DNA of 21,769 nucleotides, taken from a virus. The notes under the pieces were generated by a model. That model was not told the origin of the DNA, made no database searches, and saw only the letters and a list, made by a program, of their open reading frames with translations. The position numbers were made by a program, and so were the translations under genes. The DNA lies in IMG/VR virus record IMGVR_UViG_3300048591_001189, positions 1-21,769 of that record. The stretch is one strand, 5' to 3'. Below, one piece after another: positions 6,828 through 14,559 of the stretch (position 1 is its first letter; every line of letters begins with the position of its first letter).

Positions 6828-9800
6828 TTACACTCCTCGCTGCCGCAAGCGCCGCGCCAGTTCATCCAGGAATGCGTCGAGATCGCGGAATCCGATGAAG
6901 CTGGCCCCAGCCATGTTGATCGTGGTGCCTCCCCCGCCACTAATCCCCGCCCCGACCACTTCCAGAGGAGAGTCCGTAGTAAAGACCCTGACGCCGAGAT
7001 TCCTGATCTCCATCAGGCGTTCGTGGATGCCCTGCAGCGCGGGCAGGTACCGGTTCATCTGTTCGTTCAGGCCCGTCGAGTTGCCCACCAGTCCAATGAT
7101 CCCGCGCGTCGTCTCTCCCAGCAGCTTGTTCGTCTTCGCCGTCTGGAAGTTCCCGAAGATGCTGGAGACCATGGTCCCCAGACTGCCAATTGCCCCCAGA
7201 GTCCCCATCAGGCCGGAAGTCGCGGTCCCGAGGGCCGCGTTCAGGCCCCCGGTTGAGTTGACCGCCGTATTGGCAGCGGCGGGCGCAGCGCTCTTGGAAC
7301 CACTCAGAATCTTCCCCAGTGAGCCAAGGCCCGGAAGCTGCGACCCCAACTTAGCCAGACCTGTTCCCATGGACTTGAACAAGCGCTCCAGACCGAGTTG
7401 GGTAAGCCCTTTCGCGAACTCGGTCAGGATCTTCTTCATCCGGTCGCTGAACTTGCCGCCTTCCCACAACAGGTCACCGATCGACTTGGAAACCTGCTGA
7501 AACACTTGCTCCATCCGCCGCCCGACCTCGCTCCACACGGATTCCACCACCTTCCCTGTGTCCTGTGTGCTCTTCTTCAACTTGGCGAGCTGCTCTTCCT
7601 CCGACTTGGAAAGGACCTCGCCAGCCCGCTTTCGTGCCTCCAGAACCTTGATCTGGGCGTCATTGCGCTCGTTGGCGGATCCTTGTTTCAGCACTACCTC
7701 CAGATCCTTCTTCATCTGCTCGAGGTTCGGCCCCTTCTGCACCCCAAGCCGCGAAAGCGCCTCCGCCAGCTCCTTCGCATCGCGAATCTGCTGCCCGAAC
7801 TGGATCTCACCGGCGTTCTCCGCCGCCCGCTGCAAGCTTTGGCTCAGGCTCTCCACGTACTGCTCCACAGACAGCGCCTGGCGGCCGAAGTCCTCCAGGT
7901 TCGGAGGCTCGATCAGCCGCCGCTTTCCCGCATGCACCTCGTCAAGCCCCTGAACCCAGGCGGACACGAACTCCTCGCTCGCTTTCCGGTCCGCCGCCCG
8001 CTGATTCAGGTCTTCGATCGCCTGGCGGAGACTCACCACCGGGCCCAGCGTCCGCTCGGCCGCCTGATAAACCAGCCGCTGCGCCTGCGCCAGATCCTCC
8101 GCCGAGGCCCGCCCGCGCTTGTACGCCTCCTCGATCACCCGGAGGTTCTCCACCGCCCGCTTCTGTCCCGCCTCCAACTCCCGCGCCGACTCGAACCCCA
8201 ACTCCTGATACGCCTGCTTCAGCCGGTCCACTGCGCCTGATGTCTGGCTCGCCTCCGCCTTCACCCCCTGAAGTGCCCGCTGCAGCGCCAACTGTGCCTT
8301 CTGCAAGTCCTCCGCGGTGGCCATGCCTTCCTGATAGGCCTTCTCGATGATGGTGAAGGCTTCCCGCGCCGCTTGGGCATCTGCCTGGACATTCGACGAC
8401 GACTTCACCCCGAGGGTCGTGAATGCCCCCTCCAGCTTGTTGTCAACCTTCGCATCTCCAAGCGTCTTCGCCAGTTGGATCAGCTTCGCGCGGTACTCAT
8501 CGATCGAGATGATCCCCTGCCGGTAGTCCCGGCGCAAATCGCCAATGTCCTGGCCATGCGCCCGCAGCCTGCCTTCCAAAATGCGCAGTGCGCCGATTTC
8601 GCTCTCTACAGCCCGCCTCTGGGCATCCCTCGCGGCATACAGCGCGGTCATGCCGGAAACCACCCTGTAGATCCCCGCCGCCGCACCCAGAGCCGCAATA
8701 CTGACCGCGGTCAGTCCCGCCGCAAGTGCACCAACGCCGGCCGTTGTTCCGGCGAGTGCTGCAGGGGTTAGCCCTGTGGCGATCGCTTGGGCTACGCCGA
8801 GCAGTTTGGCGCCGGCCGCCGCCGCACCCGCAACCAGAAGGGGCCAGGCCTTGATAAGATTCCCGATCTGCCCAGCCATGAAGCCGAGTCCAACCGATGC
8901 GGGTCCGATCACGGCCAGCAATCCCGCAATGCCCACCGTCGCGCCCTTCGCGTAATCAGGCAGTTCCTTGAACTGCTGGGCCAGATCACCCGCAAACCGG
9001 GCGGCTGGAATCAGGCCATCTCGGGTGAGTCGCTCCAGGCCTGATACCAGCACTTCCCCCACCGGTGCCGCGGCCGCAGTGGCCTCGTTCTTCAACTGCC
9101 TCAGCCTGTCCGTCAGCGTGAGCGCATCCTCGGCAGACCGGTTGATCGTTTCGCTGCTCGATCCAACGACATCAAGCAGCTCGGCGAACTCGAAGCGGCC
9201 CTCGCGGATCGCGGCTGCCATGTCGGGGCCAGCCTCTGCCCCAAAGTACTTCATCGCGATTGCCGTCGCTTCTCCCGCCGAGCCGACTGACCGAATCTTT
9301 TCCATCAGGTCCAGCAGTGCGGACTTCGTGTCTGTGACGCCTTCGCGCGAGAAGTTCGTCAGGGCCTGGCGCATGCTGCCCAGCACCAGTTCGGTGTTTA
9401 CGCCTTCCTTCTCGAACTTGCCCATCATCACGGCCGCTTCGCTGAACGAGAAGCCCATTTGGCGGAGCGGTGCGCCGAACTGCACCAGGCGCCCCGCCAA
9501 CTGGTTCACCCCAATGCCGGTCGTCTGGCTCACCTTGAACAGGTAGTCCATGGTGTCCCCGGTCTTTTCAGCGGACACGCCCCAGTCCCCCATCACTCGC
9601 GACGTGGACTGGATCAGGGGTTGCACCTGCTCTCCCGTGATCCGGGCAAGGTTCAGCACCTGAATGGATAGCTGGCGCAGCGGATCACCCGTCAGGCCCA
9701 GCCTGGTATTGAGGTCGGCAATCGCAGTAGCCGCCTCCGCCGCCGAATTGGGCACGCTGCGAAAGACCGCGGTGAAATCCTTTTGAAGTCCATCCAGCGC

Positions 9801-10085
9801 GGCGCCGGTCGCTCCGGTACCGGTCCGGATCGTCGCCATCGCCTGATCCACCTGCAGAGATGCTGCTACCGCCGTCCCTCCCACCGCAAGCAGAGGCACC
9901 GTAAGCCCCTTGGTGATCTGGCTCCCAAAGCCCGAGAGCGAACTGCCGAACTGACGAAGAGATCCGCCGATCCCTTTCGCGTCAGATCCGAACTTCTTCA
10001 GATCGACCGCGGCTGAGCGCAAACCGGACTCGAACCCGCCCTTGTTCAGGCTCAGCTTCGCCGTCAGTTCTGCAATTCTCGACAT
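6828..10085 (-). CDS. Tail tape measure protein (TP901 type)
   Basis: This 1085-residue protein sets tail length and is ejected with the DNA. Residues 60-350 match the phage-TP901-type core (for example a stretch on GLTVPLLAVGGTAVAAS, then SRVMGDWGVSAEKTGDTMDYL). Residues about 380-475 are a run of hydrophobic, Gly/Ala-rich segments able to span or insert into a membrane, as expected for DNA ejection. Residues about 480-880 are long charged helices, probably coiled coil, and include two copies of a roughly 45-residue repeat (about 560-604 and 629-675) ending AEDLQKAQ/AEDLAQAQ. The C-terminal part returns to Gly/Ala-rich sequence. Its position after the gpG/gpT chaperones, which coat it during assembly, is canonical. 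The ATG follows the gpT stop by two bases. Confidence 0.93.
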   Translation of the reverse strand: MSRIAELTAKLSLNKGGFESGLRSAAVDLKKFGSDAKGIGGSLRQFGSSLSGFGSQITKGLTVPLLAVGGTAVAASLQVDQAMATIRTGTGATGAALDGLQKDFTAVFRSVPNSAAEAATAIADLNTRLGLTGDPLRQLSIQVLNLARITGEQVQPLIQSTSRVMGDWGVSAEKTGDTMDYLFKVSQTTGIGVNQLAGRLVQFGAPLRQMGFSFSEAAVMMGKFEKEGVNTELVLGSMRQALTNFSREGVTDTKSALLDLMEKIRSVGSAGEATAIAMKYFGAEAGPDMAAAIREGRFEFAELLDVVGSSSETINRSAEDALTLTDRLRQLKNEATAAAAPVGEVLVSGLERLTRDGLIPAARFAGDLAQQFKELPDYAKGATVGIAGLLAVIGPASVGLGFMAGQIGNLIKAWPLLVAGAAAAGAKLLGVAQAIATGLTPAALAGTTAGVGALAAGLTAVSIAALGAAAGIYRVVSGMTALYAARDAQRRAVESEIGALRILEGRLRAHGQDIGDLRRDYRQGIISIDEYRAKLIQLAKTLGDAKVDNKLEGAFTTLGVKSSSNVQADAQAAREAFTIIEKAYQEGMATAEDLQKAQLALQRALQGVKAEASQTSGAVDRLKQAYQELGFESARELEAGQKRAVENLRVIEEAYKRGRASAEDLAQAQRLVYQAAERTLGPVVSLRQAIEDLNQRAADRKASEEFVSAWVQGLDEVHAGKRRLIEPPNLEDFGRQALSVEQYVESLSQSLQRAAENAGEIQFGQQIRDAKELAEALSRLGVQKGPNLEQMKKDLEVVLKQGSANERNDAQIKVLEARKRAGEVLSKSEEEQLAKLKKSTQDTGKVVESVWSEVGRRMEQVFQQVSKSIGDLLWEGGKFSDRMKKILTEFAKGLTQLGLERLFKSMGTGLAKLGSQLPGLGSLGKILSGSKSAAPAAANTAVNSTGGLNAALGTATSGLMGTLGAIGSLGTMVSSIFGNFQTAKTNKLLGETTRGIIGLVGNSTGLNEQMNRYLPALQGIHERLMEIRNLGVRVFTTDSPLEVVGAGISGGGGTTINMAGASFIGFRDLDAFLDELARRLRQRGV

Positions 10086-10087
10086 GG

Positions 10088-10390
10088 TTACTTCCCAGCC
10101 AGCGCCCGGAACCGGGCGATGATCTCAGCCCCCGAGGTGGGCTTCTTCTTCTCCGGCGGCGCCGTCGGCATGAAATCCCGGATGCTCAGCCCCTTCTGCT
10201 CCGAATACCGGCTAGCAAACAGATAGGGCATCTGCGCCTCACGCCAGTCCTCCACCAGGTCCCGCGCTTTCAAACGCTCGCACAACGCATGGAACTGCCG
10301 GGGCGTCAGCCTCCAGAACTCCTCGTCGCTCAGCCCGAGGTCGAAGCGTCCGACGCCCCATCGATCGAGCCACCATTGCTCCCGGCTTCG
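10088..10390 (-). CDS. Tail assembly chaperone gpT-like domain, made by -1 frameshift as gpGT
   Basis: This frame is open from just after a TGA (10432-10430) to the stop at 10088-10090, but it has no ATG near its beginning. Its first conserved part (SDEEFWRLTPRQFHAL) lies upstream of any usable start and is a hallmark of the gpT-type second domain of tail chaperones. It is in the -1 frame relative to the gpG gene and overlaps its last 61 bases. An exact slippery heptamer (10390-10396) joins the two frames. A ribosome shifting there would add 100 residues (starting RSREQWW) to the first 133 residues of gpG, giving a gpGT fusion of about 233 residues. In lambda and relatives such fusions recruit tail tube subunits to the tape measure. 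A separate start at TTG (10285) would give only 65 residues and lose the conserved motif. Confidence 0.85.
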   Translation of the reverse strand, partial: RSREQWWLDRWGVGRFDLGLSDEEFWRLTPRQFHALCERLKARDLVEDWREAQMPYLFASRYSEQKGLSIRDFMPTAPPEKKKPTSGAEIIARFRALAGK

Positions 10391-10788
10391 AAAGGGGCCT
10401 CGCCATCCCCGGGCGTGTCCGCCTCCTTCTCATCCCCCAGAATCTCGGGCAGAGCCGCGGCGAAGGCCTCCGCCACCACGGCCTCGATCTCCGCGGCGTT
10501 CTTGAACGTCACGTGCTTCCGGAGGTCATCGAATTGCAGATCGGGATACAGGTGCATCAACCCCACAAACAGAAGCACTTTCGTCTGGTAGGCCTGAGCG
10601 CTCTTGGCCCAGAACTCCGCCGCCGGCAACCCCAGCAGCGGCTTGCCGAGACGGTATTCCGCCTCGGCAAAGTCCGCATGCTGGAAGCTCAGCGGGATCG
10701 GGAGTTCGCTGAGCAAGGGCAGGGAAACTGTAAAGACCGGCGCCACAGGATTCGCCGCCGGCGTGGGTGTCCTCTTCTGGCTCTTCAT
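10330..10788 (-). CDS. Tail assembly chaperone gpG-like protein
   Basis: This 152-residue protein sits between the tail tube and tape measure genes, the fixed place of the gpG chaperone. It has a globular part (about 15-115) with sequence such as AEFWAKSAQAYQTKVLLFVGLMHL and YPDLQFDDLRKHVTF. A low-complexity, acidic, Gly/Ser-rich tail (about 120-152) follows. Low-complexity tails after the shift point are common when the long form is made by frameshifting. The ATG is one base after the tail tube stop (TAG C ATG). The shift site falls at codons 132-133 (Pro-Phe), so the last 19 residues are specific to the unshifted form. Family assignment is by position, length and the frameshift cassette. 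Confidence 0.82.
   Translation of the reverse strand: MKSQKRTPTPAANPVAPVFTVSLPLLSELPIPLSFQHADFAEAEYRLGKPLLGLPAAEFWAKSAQAYQTKVLLFVGLMHLYPDLQFDDLRKHVTFKNAAEIEAVVAEAFAAALPEILGDEKEADTPGDGEAPFEAGSNGGSIDGASDASTSG
10390..10396 (-). promoter_or_regulatory. Programmed -1 ribosomal frameshift slippery heptamer
   Basis: On the minus strand the sequence is C CCT TTC in the gpG frame, an exact X XXY YYZ heptamer (CCCTTTC). Slipping one base back re-pairs the tRNAs on CCC TTT and continues in the gpT frame with CGA AGC CGG. It is within the only stretch where both frames are open (10429-10330). Short GC-rich stems could form just downstream (for example GAGC/GCTC around 10371-10385), but I see no strong pseudoknot. 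Confidence 0.82.
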
Positions 10789-10789
10789 G

Positions 10790-11206
10790 CTACGGGGTCA
10801 CCGTCACCGCGCCGTTGATCTTCACCGTCACTTCCACGCTGGCGCCCGCGTTCTTCTGCAGGTTCCACTTCCAGCCGTTCACGCTGCCCTCGAAGTCCAC
10901 CACCGCCGCGCCGGCGTCGGCACAGGTGATCTGGAACTCATCGCTCGAGTTCGGCGTGTTGTAGCTGGTCAGCAGGTGCTGGTGCGTCGGGTCGCTGGGG
11001 TCCCAGAACATGTTGAACGTGATCTCGCCATAGTCCGGCAGACCCGTCACGTACTTCGCGGCCGTGTCGTTCAGCGCCGTCACCTCGATCTGCTGCTTCG
11101 TGCCGGTGGGGCCGCTAATCCCCTCCGCGCCCGGAATCAGCGTGAACACTTCCGCAATCTTCACCTTGAGTTGGGTCCCCTGAGTGGACCAAGCCTGATA
11201 CGGCAT
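10790..11206 (-). CDS. Major tail tube protein
   Basis: This 138-residue protein forms the hexameric rings of the tail tube. The sequence is beta-rich with a tube-like pattern: KIAEVFTLIPGAEGISGP near the start, then KQQIEVTALNDTAAKYVTGL and a central GEITFNMFWDPSDPTHQ. The end is strand-rich, with VDFEGSVNGWKWNLQKNAG. This matches small siphophage tube proteins of the gpV/TUP type. A very strong ribosome-binding site (TAGGAGG, seven bases before the ATG) overlaps the stop codon of the preceding gene and fits its need for high expression. Position between the tail terminator and gpG is canonical. Confidence 0.88.
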   Translation of the reverse strand: MPYQAWSTQGTQLKVKIAEVFTLIPGAEGISGPTGTKQQIEVTALNDTAAKYVTGLPDYGEITFNMFWDPSDPTHQHLLTSYNTPNSSDEFQITCADAGAAVVDFEGSVNGWKWNLQKNAGASVEVTVKINGAVTVTP

Positions 11207-11215
11207 CCTCGCCTC

Positions 11216-11626
11216 CTAAACGAACTGAATTTCGAACTCCAACAGAACCAGCACCACTCCGATCGAGGGCTCCTCCTGGTCCACCACGTCCTGCAACGTG
11301 CAGGACTCCACCCAGATCCCGTCCTCGCCGCCCATCCGCCCCTTGAAGTAGCTCAGGGCCGCAATCACCGCCTCCGCCGCTTCGTGCGCCGTGTCATAGT
11401 CGGCCGTCAGGACGGCCACCTCCCAGATCGAACGCGCGAGCGTCCGCTCTTTCCGGAGGGTGATCTCATCCCGCCGCCCCGCCAGTCTGAAAGCGATCGA
11501 CGGCTGCAGGTCCTCGCCTGGGGGCCTCTGCGGAAGCCCCAGCGGGTACACCCGGTCTTGAACAAACGCCTGCACGCCGGGGTTCTCCACCAGGTGGCGG
11601 AACAGGGATGCTGCCGCCGTCTTCAT
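11216..11626 (-). CDS. Tail terminator / tail completion protein (DUF3168-like)
   Basis: This 136-residue protein has the DUF3168 pattern: an N-terminal helix (LFRHLVENPGVQAFV) leading to DRVYPLGLPQ, a strand PSIAFRLAGRR, a region ARSIWEVAVLTADYDTAHEAAEAVIAAL, and a C-terminal strand ending EIQFV. Members cap the tail tube and mediate joining to the head. It overlaps the upstream gene by four bases (ATGA) and its stop overlaps the ribosome-binding site of the tail tube gene. Head-proximal position just before the tube gene is usual. Confidence 0.82.
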   Translation of the reverse strand: MKTAAASLFRHLVENPGVQAFVQDRVYPLGLPQRPPGEDLQPSIAFRLAGRRDEITLRKERTLARSIWEVAVLTADYDTAHEAAEAVIAALSYFKGRMGGEDGIWVESCTLQDVVDQEEPSIGVVLVLLEFEIQFV

Positions 11627-12138
11627 TCGCCGTCCGCCGCCTTCTGGATGATCTTGAGAGTTTCCCGCTTGGCCCGTTCAAGCGCGGCGGGACCGGAACG
11701 GTCCACTGCCCGCTTCCAGAATGGGTTCGCCGGCATCCGCCCCACCGTCCGCGGCGTCAACCAACCGCCACTCAGCCCTGCGAAGCGCAGCCGCCCTGCT
11801 TTCTTTGGCCGCCGCGCACCCTCGGTCCCAAACTCCGCCAGGTGGGCGTGAGGCGCCCGCCACCCCCGCCCCTTCTTGATATTCACTCGCGCCACCGCGG
11901 CCGGACCCAGCATCTCGGCCCACCGCCGCCCGCTCAGGGCCACAATCGATTCCCGCAAACGTCCCGCGCCATCCTTCTTCGGCCACCGGGACATGGGAGC
12001 CTCCGCCTTCGCCGCATCCCGGACCGCACGGGCAGCCTCCAGGTACACCCGGCTCATTTCTGCAGTACCGAGCGACGCCGTCATCGCCTCCAGACGGGCA
12101 TTCACTTCCTCGATCCCGAGCACTTCGACGTCGATCAC
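11623..12138 (-). CDS. HK97 gp10-like head-tail/minor tail protein
   Basis: This 171-residue protein resembles the HK97 gp10 family: an N-terminal stretch with IEEVNARLEAM, a long helix (about 27-48, YLEAARAVRDAAKAEAP), and then RLRESIVA followed by basic loops. The C-terminal motif MPANPFWKRAVDRS is characteristic (a Pro-rich turn, then a helix). In the HK97 family this protein works at the neck or tail top. Four-base overlaps link it to its neighbours on both sides. Very rich in Arg and Lys, probably contacting DNA or acidic partners. Confidence 0.82.
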   Translation of the reverse strand: MIDVEVLGIEEVNARLEAMTASLGTAEMSRVYLEAARAVRDAAKAEAPMSRWPKKDGAGRLRESIVALSGRRWAEMLGPAAVARVNIKKGRGWRAPHAHLAEFGTEGARRPKKAGRLRFAGLSGGWLTPRTVGRMPANPFWKRAVDRSGPAALERAKRETLKIIQKAADGE

Positions 12139-12467
12139 CGCGGCAACACTCCCTCTTTACACAGCGCCCGGATCTCAATGCCCCGCTCTTCGACGTCGAT
12201 CACGCTCAGGATTTCGAACCACCGCCCCTTCGCTCGGATCCGCCAGCGCGGATCGAGCGTCAGCGGCCCGCGAAAGACAACGACCTGCGTCGTTTCCGCG
12301 TTCATCTGCCTCGCCGCGTAGAACTCCCGCCCGAGCTGCGGCAGCATCGCCGCCCAGCGCTCAGCCACCACTTCCCAATTCGACCTGGTCGCTCCGCTCT
12401 CGCTCCGCTCGATCCGGTTCTCCAGAATCTCCACCCGGTGCCGGAGCATGCTCGATCGAATCGCCAT
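12135..12467 (-). CDS. Head closure protein (phage head-tail joining family)
   Basis: This 110-residue protein fits the SPP1 gp16/HK97 head-closure family. It starts with LRHRVEILENR, then WEVVAERWAAMLPQLGREFYAARQ, a strand pair around TTQVVVFRG, and ends with a strand-rich WFEILSVIDVEERGIEIRAL. The usual family length is 100-115. The start ATG shares one base with the stop codon of the connector gene upstream, and the end overlaps the gp10-like gene by four bases. It would seal the connector after packaging and provide the tail docking surface. Confidence 0.85.
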   Translation of the reverse strand: MAIRSSMLRHRVEILENRIERSESGATRSNWEVVAERWAAMLPQLGREFYAARQMNAETTQVVVFRGPLTLDPRWRIRAKGRWFEILSVIDVEERGIEIRALCKEGVLPR

Positions 12468-13045
12468 TACCAGCGCACCAGCCGCCCCGAGTCGAATAGG
12501 GCCTCAATTCCAAACGGAAGCCGGATCGCTCCCGCTCCTGGCTGCGGCGCCTGGTCGCGGTTGTCGTACCATTGCGCCACCAGCATCTTGATCCCTGCCA
12601 CGATCCCCGCCGGCACGCCGTCAGGTTCGTACCCCACGATGCACCGGATCCGCACCGGCAGACCGGGGCCAAGCTCCGCCGACGGCCAGGTTGCCCCACG
12701 CGCCGGCCTCACTCGCCCCGGCTCGGAGGTGGTGTCCACCACGTATTGATCTGTGGCGACCACCACCTCCTCGCCATCCGCTGTCCGGTAGTAAATGGAG
12801 GTGACCGAAACCAGCGGATCCGCCAAGTCGAAATCTCCCAATGGCCACCCGGGGAAGAAAGCATCCAGGGTCTTCCGGGCCAATTCCCGGCCTTGGTGCA
12901 GTTCCGCCTGCTCCCGCGCCGCCCTGATCAGCCCCAGAATCTCCTGGTCCTGATCCGTCGTATCCACCCGCAAATAGTCCTTCATTGCTGCGAGACTGAC
13001 GGGCTCATCGTCCACCGTCGGCGGCGTCACCAGGCGGAAGCTCAT
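12467..13045 (-). CDS. Head-tail connector (gp6/gp15-like adaptor)
   Basis: This 192-residue protein matches the HK97 gp6/SPP1 gp15 adaptor family. An N-terminal signature VSLAAMKDYLRVDTTDQDQ leads into a helix bundle (EILGLIRAAREQAELHQGREL). A central beta part (SVTSIYYRTADGEE, then QYVVDTT) and a C-terminal helix near AGIKMLVAQWYDNRD follow. The protein ring binds below the portal after packaging. The ATG overlaps the 74-residue gene by four bases. Confidence 0.86.
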   Translation of the reverse strand: MSFRLVTPPTVDDEPVSLAAMKDYLRVDTTDQDQEILGLIRAAREQAELHQGRELARKTLDAFFPGWPLGDFDLADPLVSVTSIYYRTADGEEVVVATDQYVVDTTSEPGRVRPARGATWPSAELGPGLPVRIRCIVGYEPDGVPAGIVAGIKMLVAQWYDNRDQAPQPGAGAIRLPFGIEALFDSGRLVRW

Positions 13046-13266
13046 CGCTTCTTGCCTTTCTTCGACGCGGTGACTCGCGCCGGCGCCTGGGCCTGGGCCT
13101 CCTCCGGCTTTTCCACCGCCAACGGGGCCGCTTCAGGGGTATCCACCTCAGTCGCCAGCCCGCTCTGAACCCACGTCGCGCCCTGCTCTGCGCCCATCTC
13201 CACCACTTGCCCCCGGCGATAGCTCCAGTGGGGAGAAGCGATCGCCTGATTGATCTTCACTCTCAT
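13042..13266 (-). CDS. Small protein between capsid and connector genes
   Basis: This 74-residue protein has an N-terminal part (1-40) that looks like a small SH3-like or beta-barrel domain: VKINQAIASPHWSYRRGQVVEM, then ATWVQSGLATEV. A low-complexity Ala/Pro/Glu stretch and a basic tail (TASKKGKKR) follow. Similar small genes of unknown role often sit between the major capsid protein and the connector in HK97-type phages. It is the first gene after the capsid terminator and has a good ribosome-binding site (GAGAGGTGA) directly after the T-run. Function is not known. Confidence 0.68.
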   Translation of the reverse strand: MRVKINQAIASPHWSYRRGQVVEMGAEQGATWVQSGLATEVDTPEAAPLAVEKPEEAQAQAPARVTASKKGKKR

Positions 13267-13278
13267 CGCTCACCTCTC

Positions 13279-13306
13279 AAAAAGAGGGGCGGGCCGAAGC
13301 CCGCCC
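13279..13306 (-). terminator. Intrinsic terminator after the major capsid gene
   Basis: On the minus strand GGGCGGGC (13306-13299), TTCG and GCCCGCCC (13294-13287) form a perfect 8-bp GC stem with a TTCG tetraloop. After three bases comes TTTTT (13283-13279). This is a canonical Rho-independent terminator 28 bases after the capsid stop codon. Because the connector and tail genes continue in the same direction without an evident new promoter, it probably works partially and boosts the ratio of capsid to connector transcripts. Confidence 0.85.
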
Positions 13307-13333
13307 GCCATCACAGGAGGAAGTCGCAGCCGC

Positions 13334-14545
13334 TTAGGACGCCGCGTTCTTGTAGTGCTTGATCGGGCCCATCCCCGCGTCCACCTGGCGGCCGTCGCCC
13401 CGGTAGAACGCGATGAAGCCCACCTGCCCGGACTCGATGTACTTGTCCGAGATCCGGAAGAGCTGCATGTCCATCACGTCGCGGATCATGTAGGTGCTGA
13501 AGTCCCCAAAGAGGATCGACTTCGCCCCGGCGGCCATCACCGGCATGTGGTTGTTGATCTTGTAGGGGTAGCCCAGAATGGTGTCCGGCTCGCGCACCGC
13601 CAGGCCCGGCAGCCAGAGGGGGCGCTCCTGCTCGTCCTTGAGCATCTTCAGAGCCTTCAGCGTCAGATCGTGCATCATCCACCGGGCATTGTTGCGGTAG
13701 GCAATGTCCACCGAGTGCTGCAGGTCCACCAGGTCCGCCACGATCACCGACGTGGTCTGGCCATTCGCGCCCACTTTCCCTTCCGCCGAGGCCGTCACCA
13801 CGCCCTGCGGCTTGTCGGTGTTGTCCCCGATCGTGAAGTGCTTGTTCGAGATCCGGCCCAGGCGCTCGCCCAGCTTCCGGCTGATCATCTCCTCCAGGTT
13901 CACCGCTTCGTCCTGCAGGAGTTCGAACGGCACCAGGAGAGTCTTCGAGGAGTACTTGAAAGCCTTCAGGATCACCCGGTTGAACGCCAGATCCTGCGGG
14001 TTGGCCGCCGTGTTCTCACCCAGCAGCTCGCCTTCATTGCCCGTGTCGTCATTCGTCGGAACCGGGATGTCGTTGCCGCTCTGGGTCGGCAGAGTCGTGG
14101 CCACCTCACGAACCCCGCTGAAGTCCTTCATGGCCTCCACTACCCGTCCGAAGAAGCCCTGGGGAACAACGAAGCCACCCGCACTCCCCGTGATGGCAGA
14201 CTGAGCCCGGTGCTGGGCCAGCAGCACACGCTGTTCCGGCGAGCATTCCTGCATTCCCCCGCGGGCCCAACGGGTGAAGGCGTCATGGTACGCCCGCTCG
14301 TCCGGCGCGGCCTCCGCCGAGCCGTCCCGCTGAATCGCCCGGGTGCTCTCCGCCAGATTCGCCTCGGCCCGCTCCAACCGCTCCGCCGCCTCGATCTGGC
14401 GCAGCATGGCATCCGCATCGTCCATCATGCGGGTGAACTGCTCCTGCTGTTCGGACGTCAGGCCGTCTGGCCCCGCCCCGTTGTGAATCGCCCGCGCCTG
14501 TTCGATCAGGGCGGCGCGCTGCCGGCGCATTTCCTTCGTGTTCAT
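13334..14545 (-). CDS. HK97-fold major capsid protein
   Basis: This 403-residue protein builds the capsid shell. The N-terminal ~115 residues are charged and helical (coiled coil about 30-75), the delta scaffold domain that the prohead protease removes. The HK97 core follows from about 120 (SAGGFVVPQGFFGRVVEAM), with the E-loop region near 155-185 and typical core motifs YSSKTLLVPFELLQD, GEGLG-like ERLGRISNKHFTIG and a C-terminal MDMQLFRISDKYIESGQVGF. The reading frame is open further upstream (to 14866), but that part is antisense-like shadow sequence over the protease gene. The ATG at 14545 with GAGGTAAGAGG upstream is the natural start. It lies 14 bases after the protease stop and is followed by a strong terminator. 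Confidence 0.93.
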   Translation of the reverse strand: MNTKEMRRQRAALIEQARAIHNGAGPDGLTSEQQEQFTRMMDDADAMLRQIEAAERLERAEANLAESTRAIQRDGSAEAAPDERAYHDAFTRWARGGMQECSPEQRVLLAQHRAQSAITGSAGGFVVPQGFFGRVVEAMKDFSGVREVATTLPTQSGNDIPVPTNDDTGNEGELLGENTAANPQDLAFNRVILKAFKYSSKTLLVPFELLQDEAVNLEEMISRKLGERLGRISNKHFTIGDNTDKPQGVVTASAEGKVGANGQTTSVIVADLVDLQHSVDIAYRNNARWMMHDLTLKALKMLKDEQERPLWLPGLAVREPDTILGYPYKINNHMPVMAAGAKSILFGDFSTYMIRDVMDMQLFRISDKYIESGQVGFIAFYRGDGRQVDAGMGPIKHYKNAAS

Positions 14546-14559
14546 CCTCTTACCTCGTT

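Noticed and set aside
10239-10433. A small Arg-rich ORF overlapping gpG and gpT
   Set aside because: It is the third frame over the chaperone overlap, with composition typical of GC-rich shadows. The -1 frame carries the conserved gpT motif instead.
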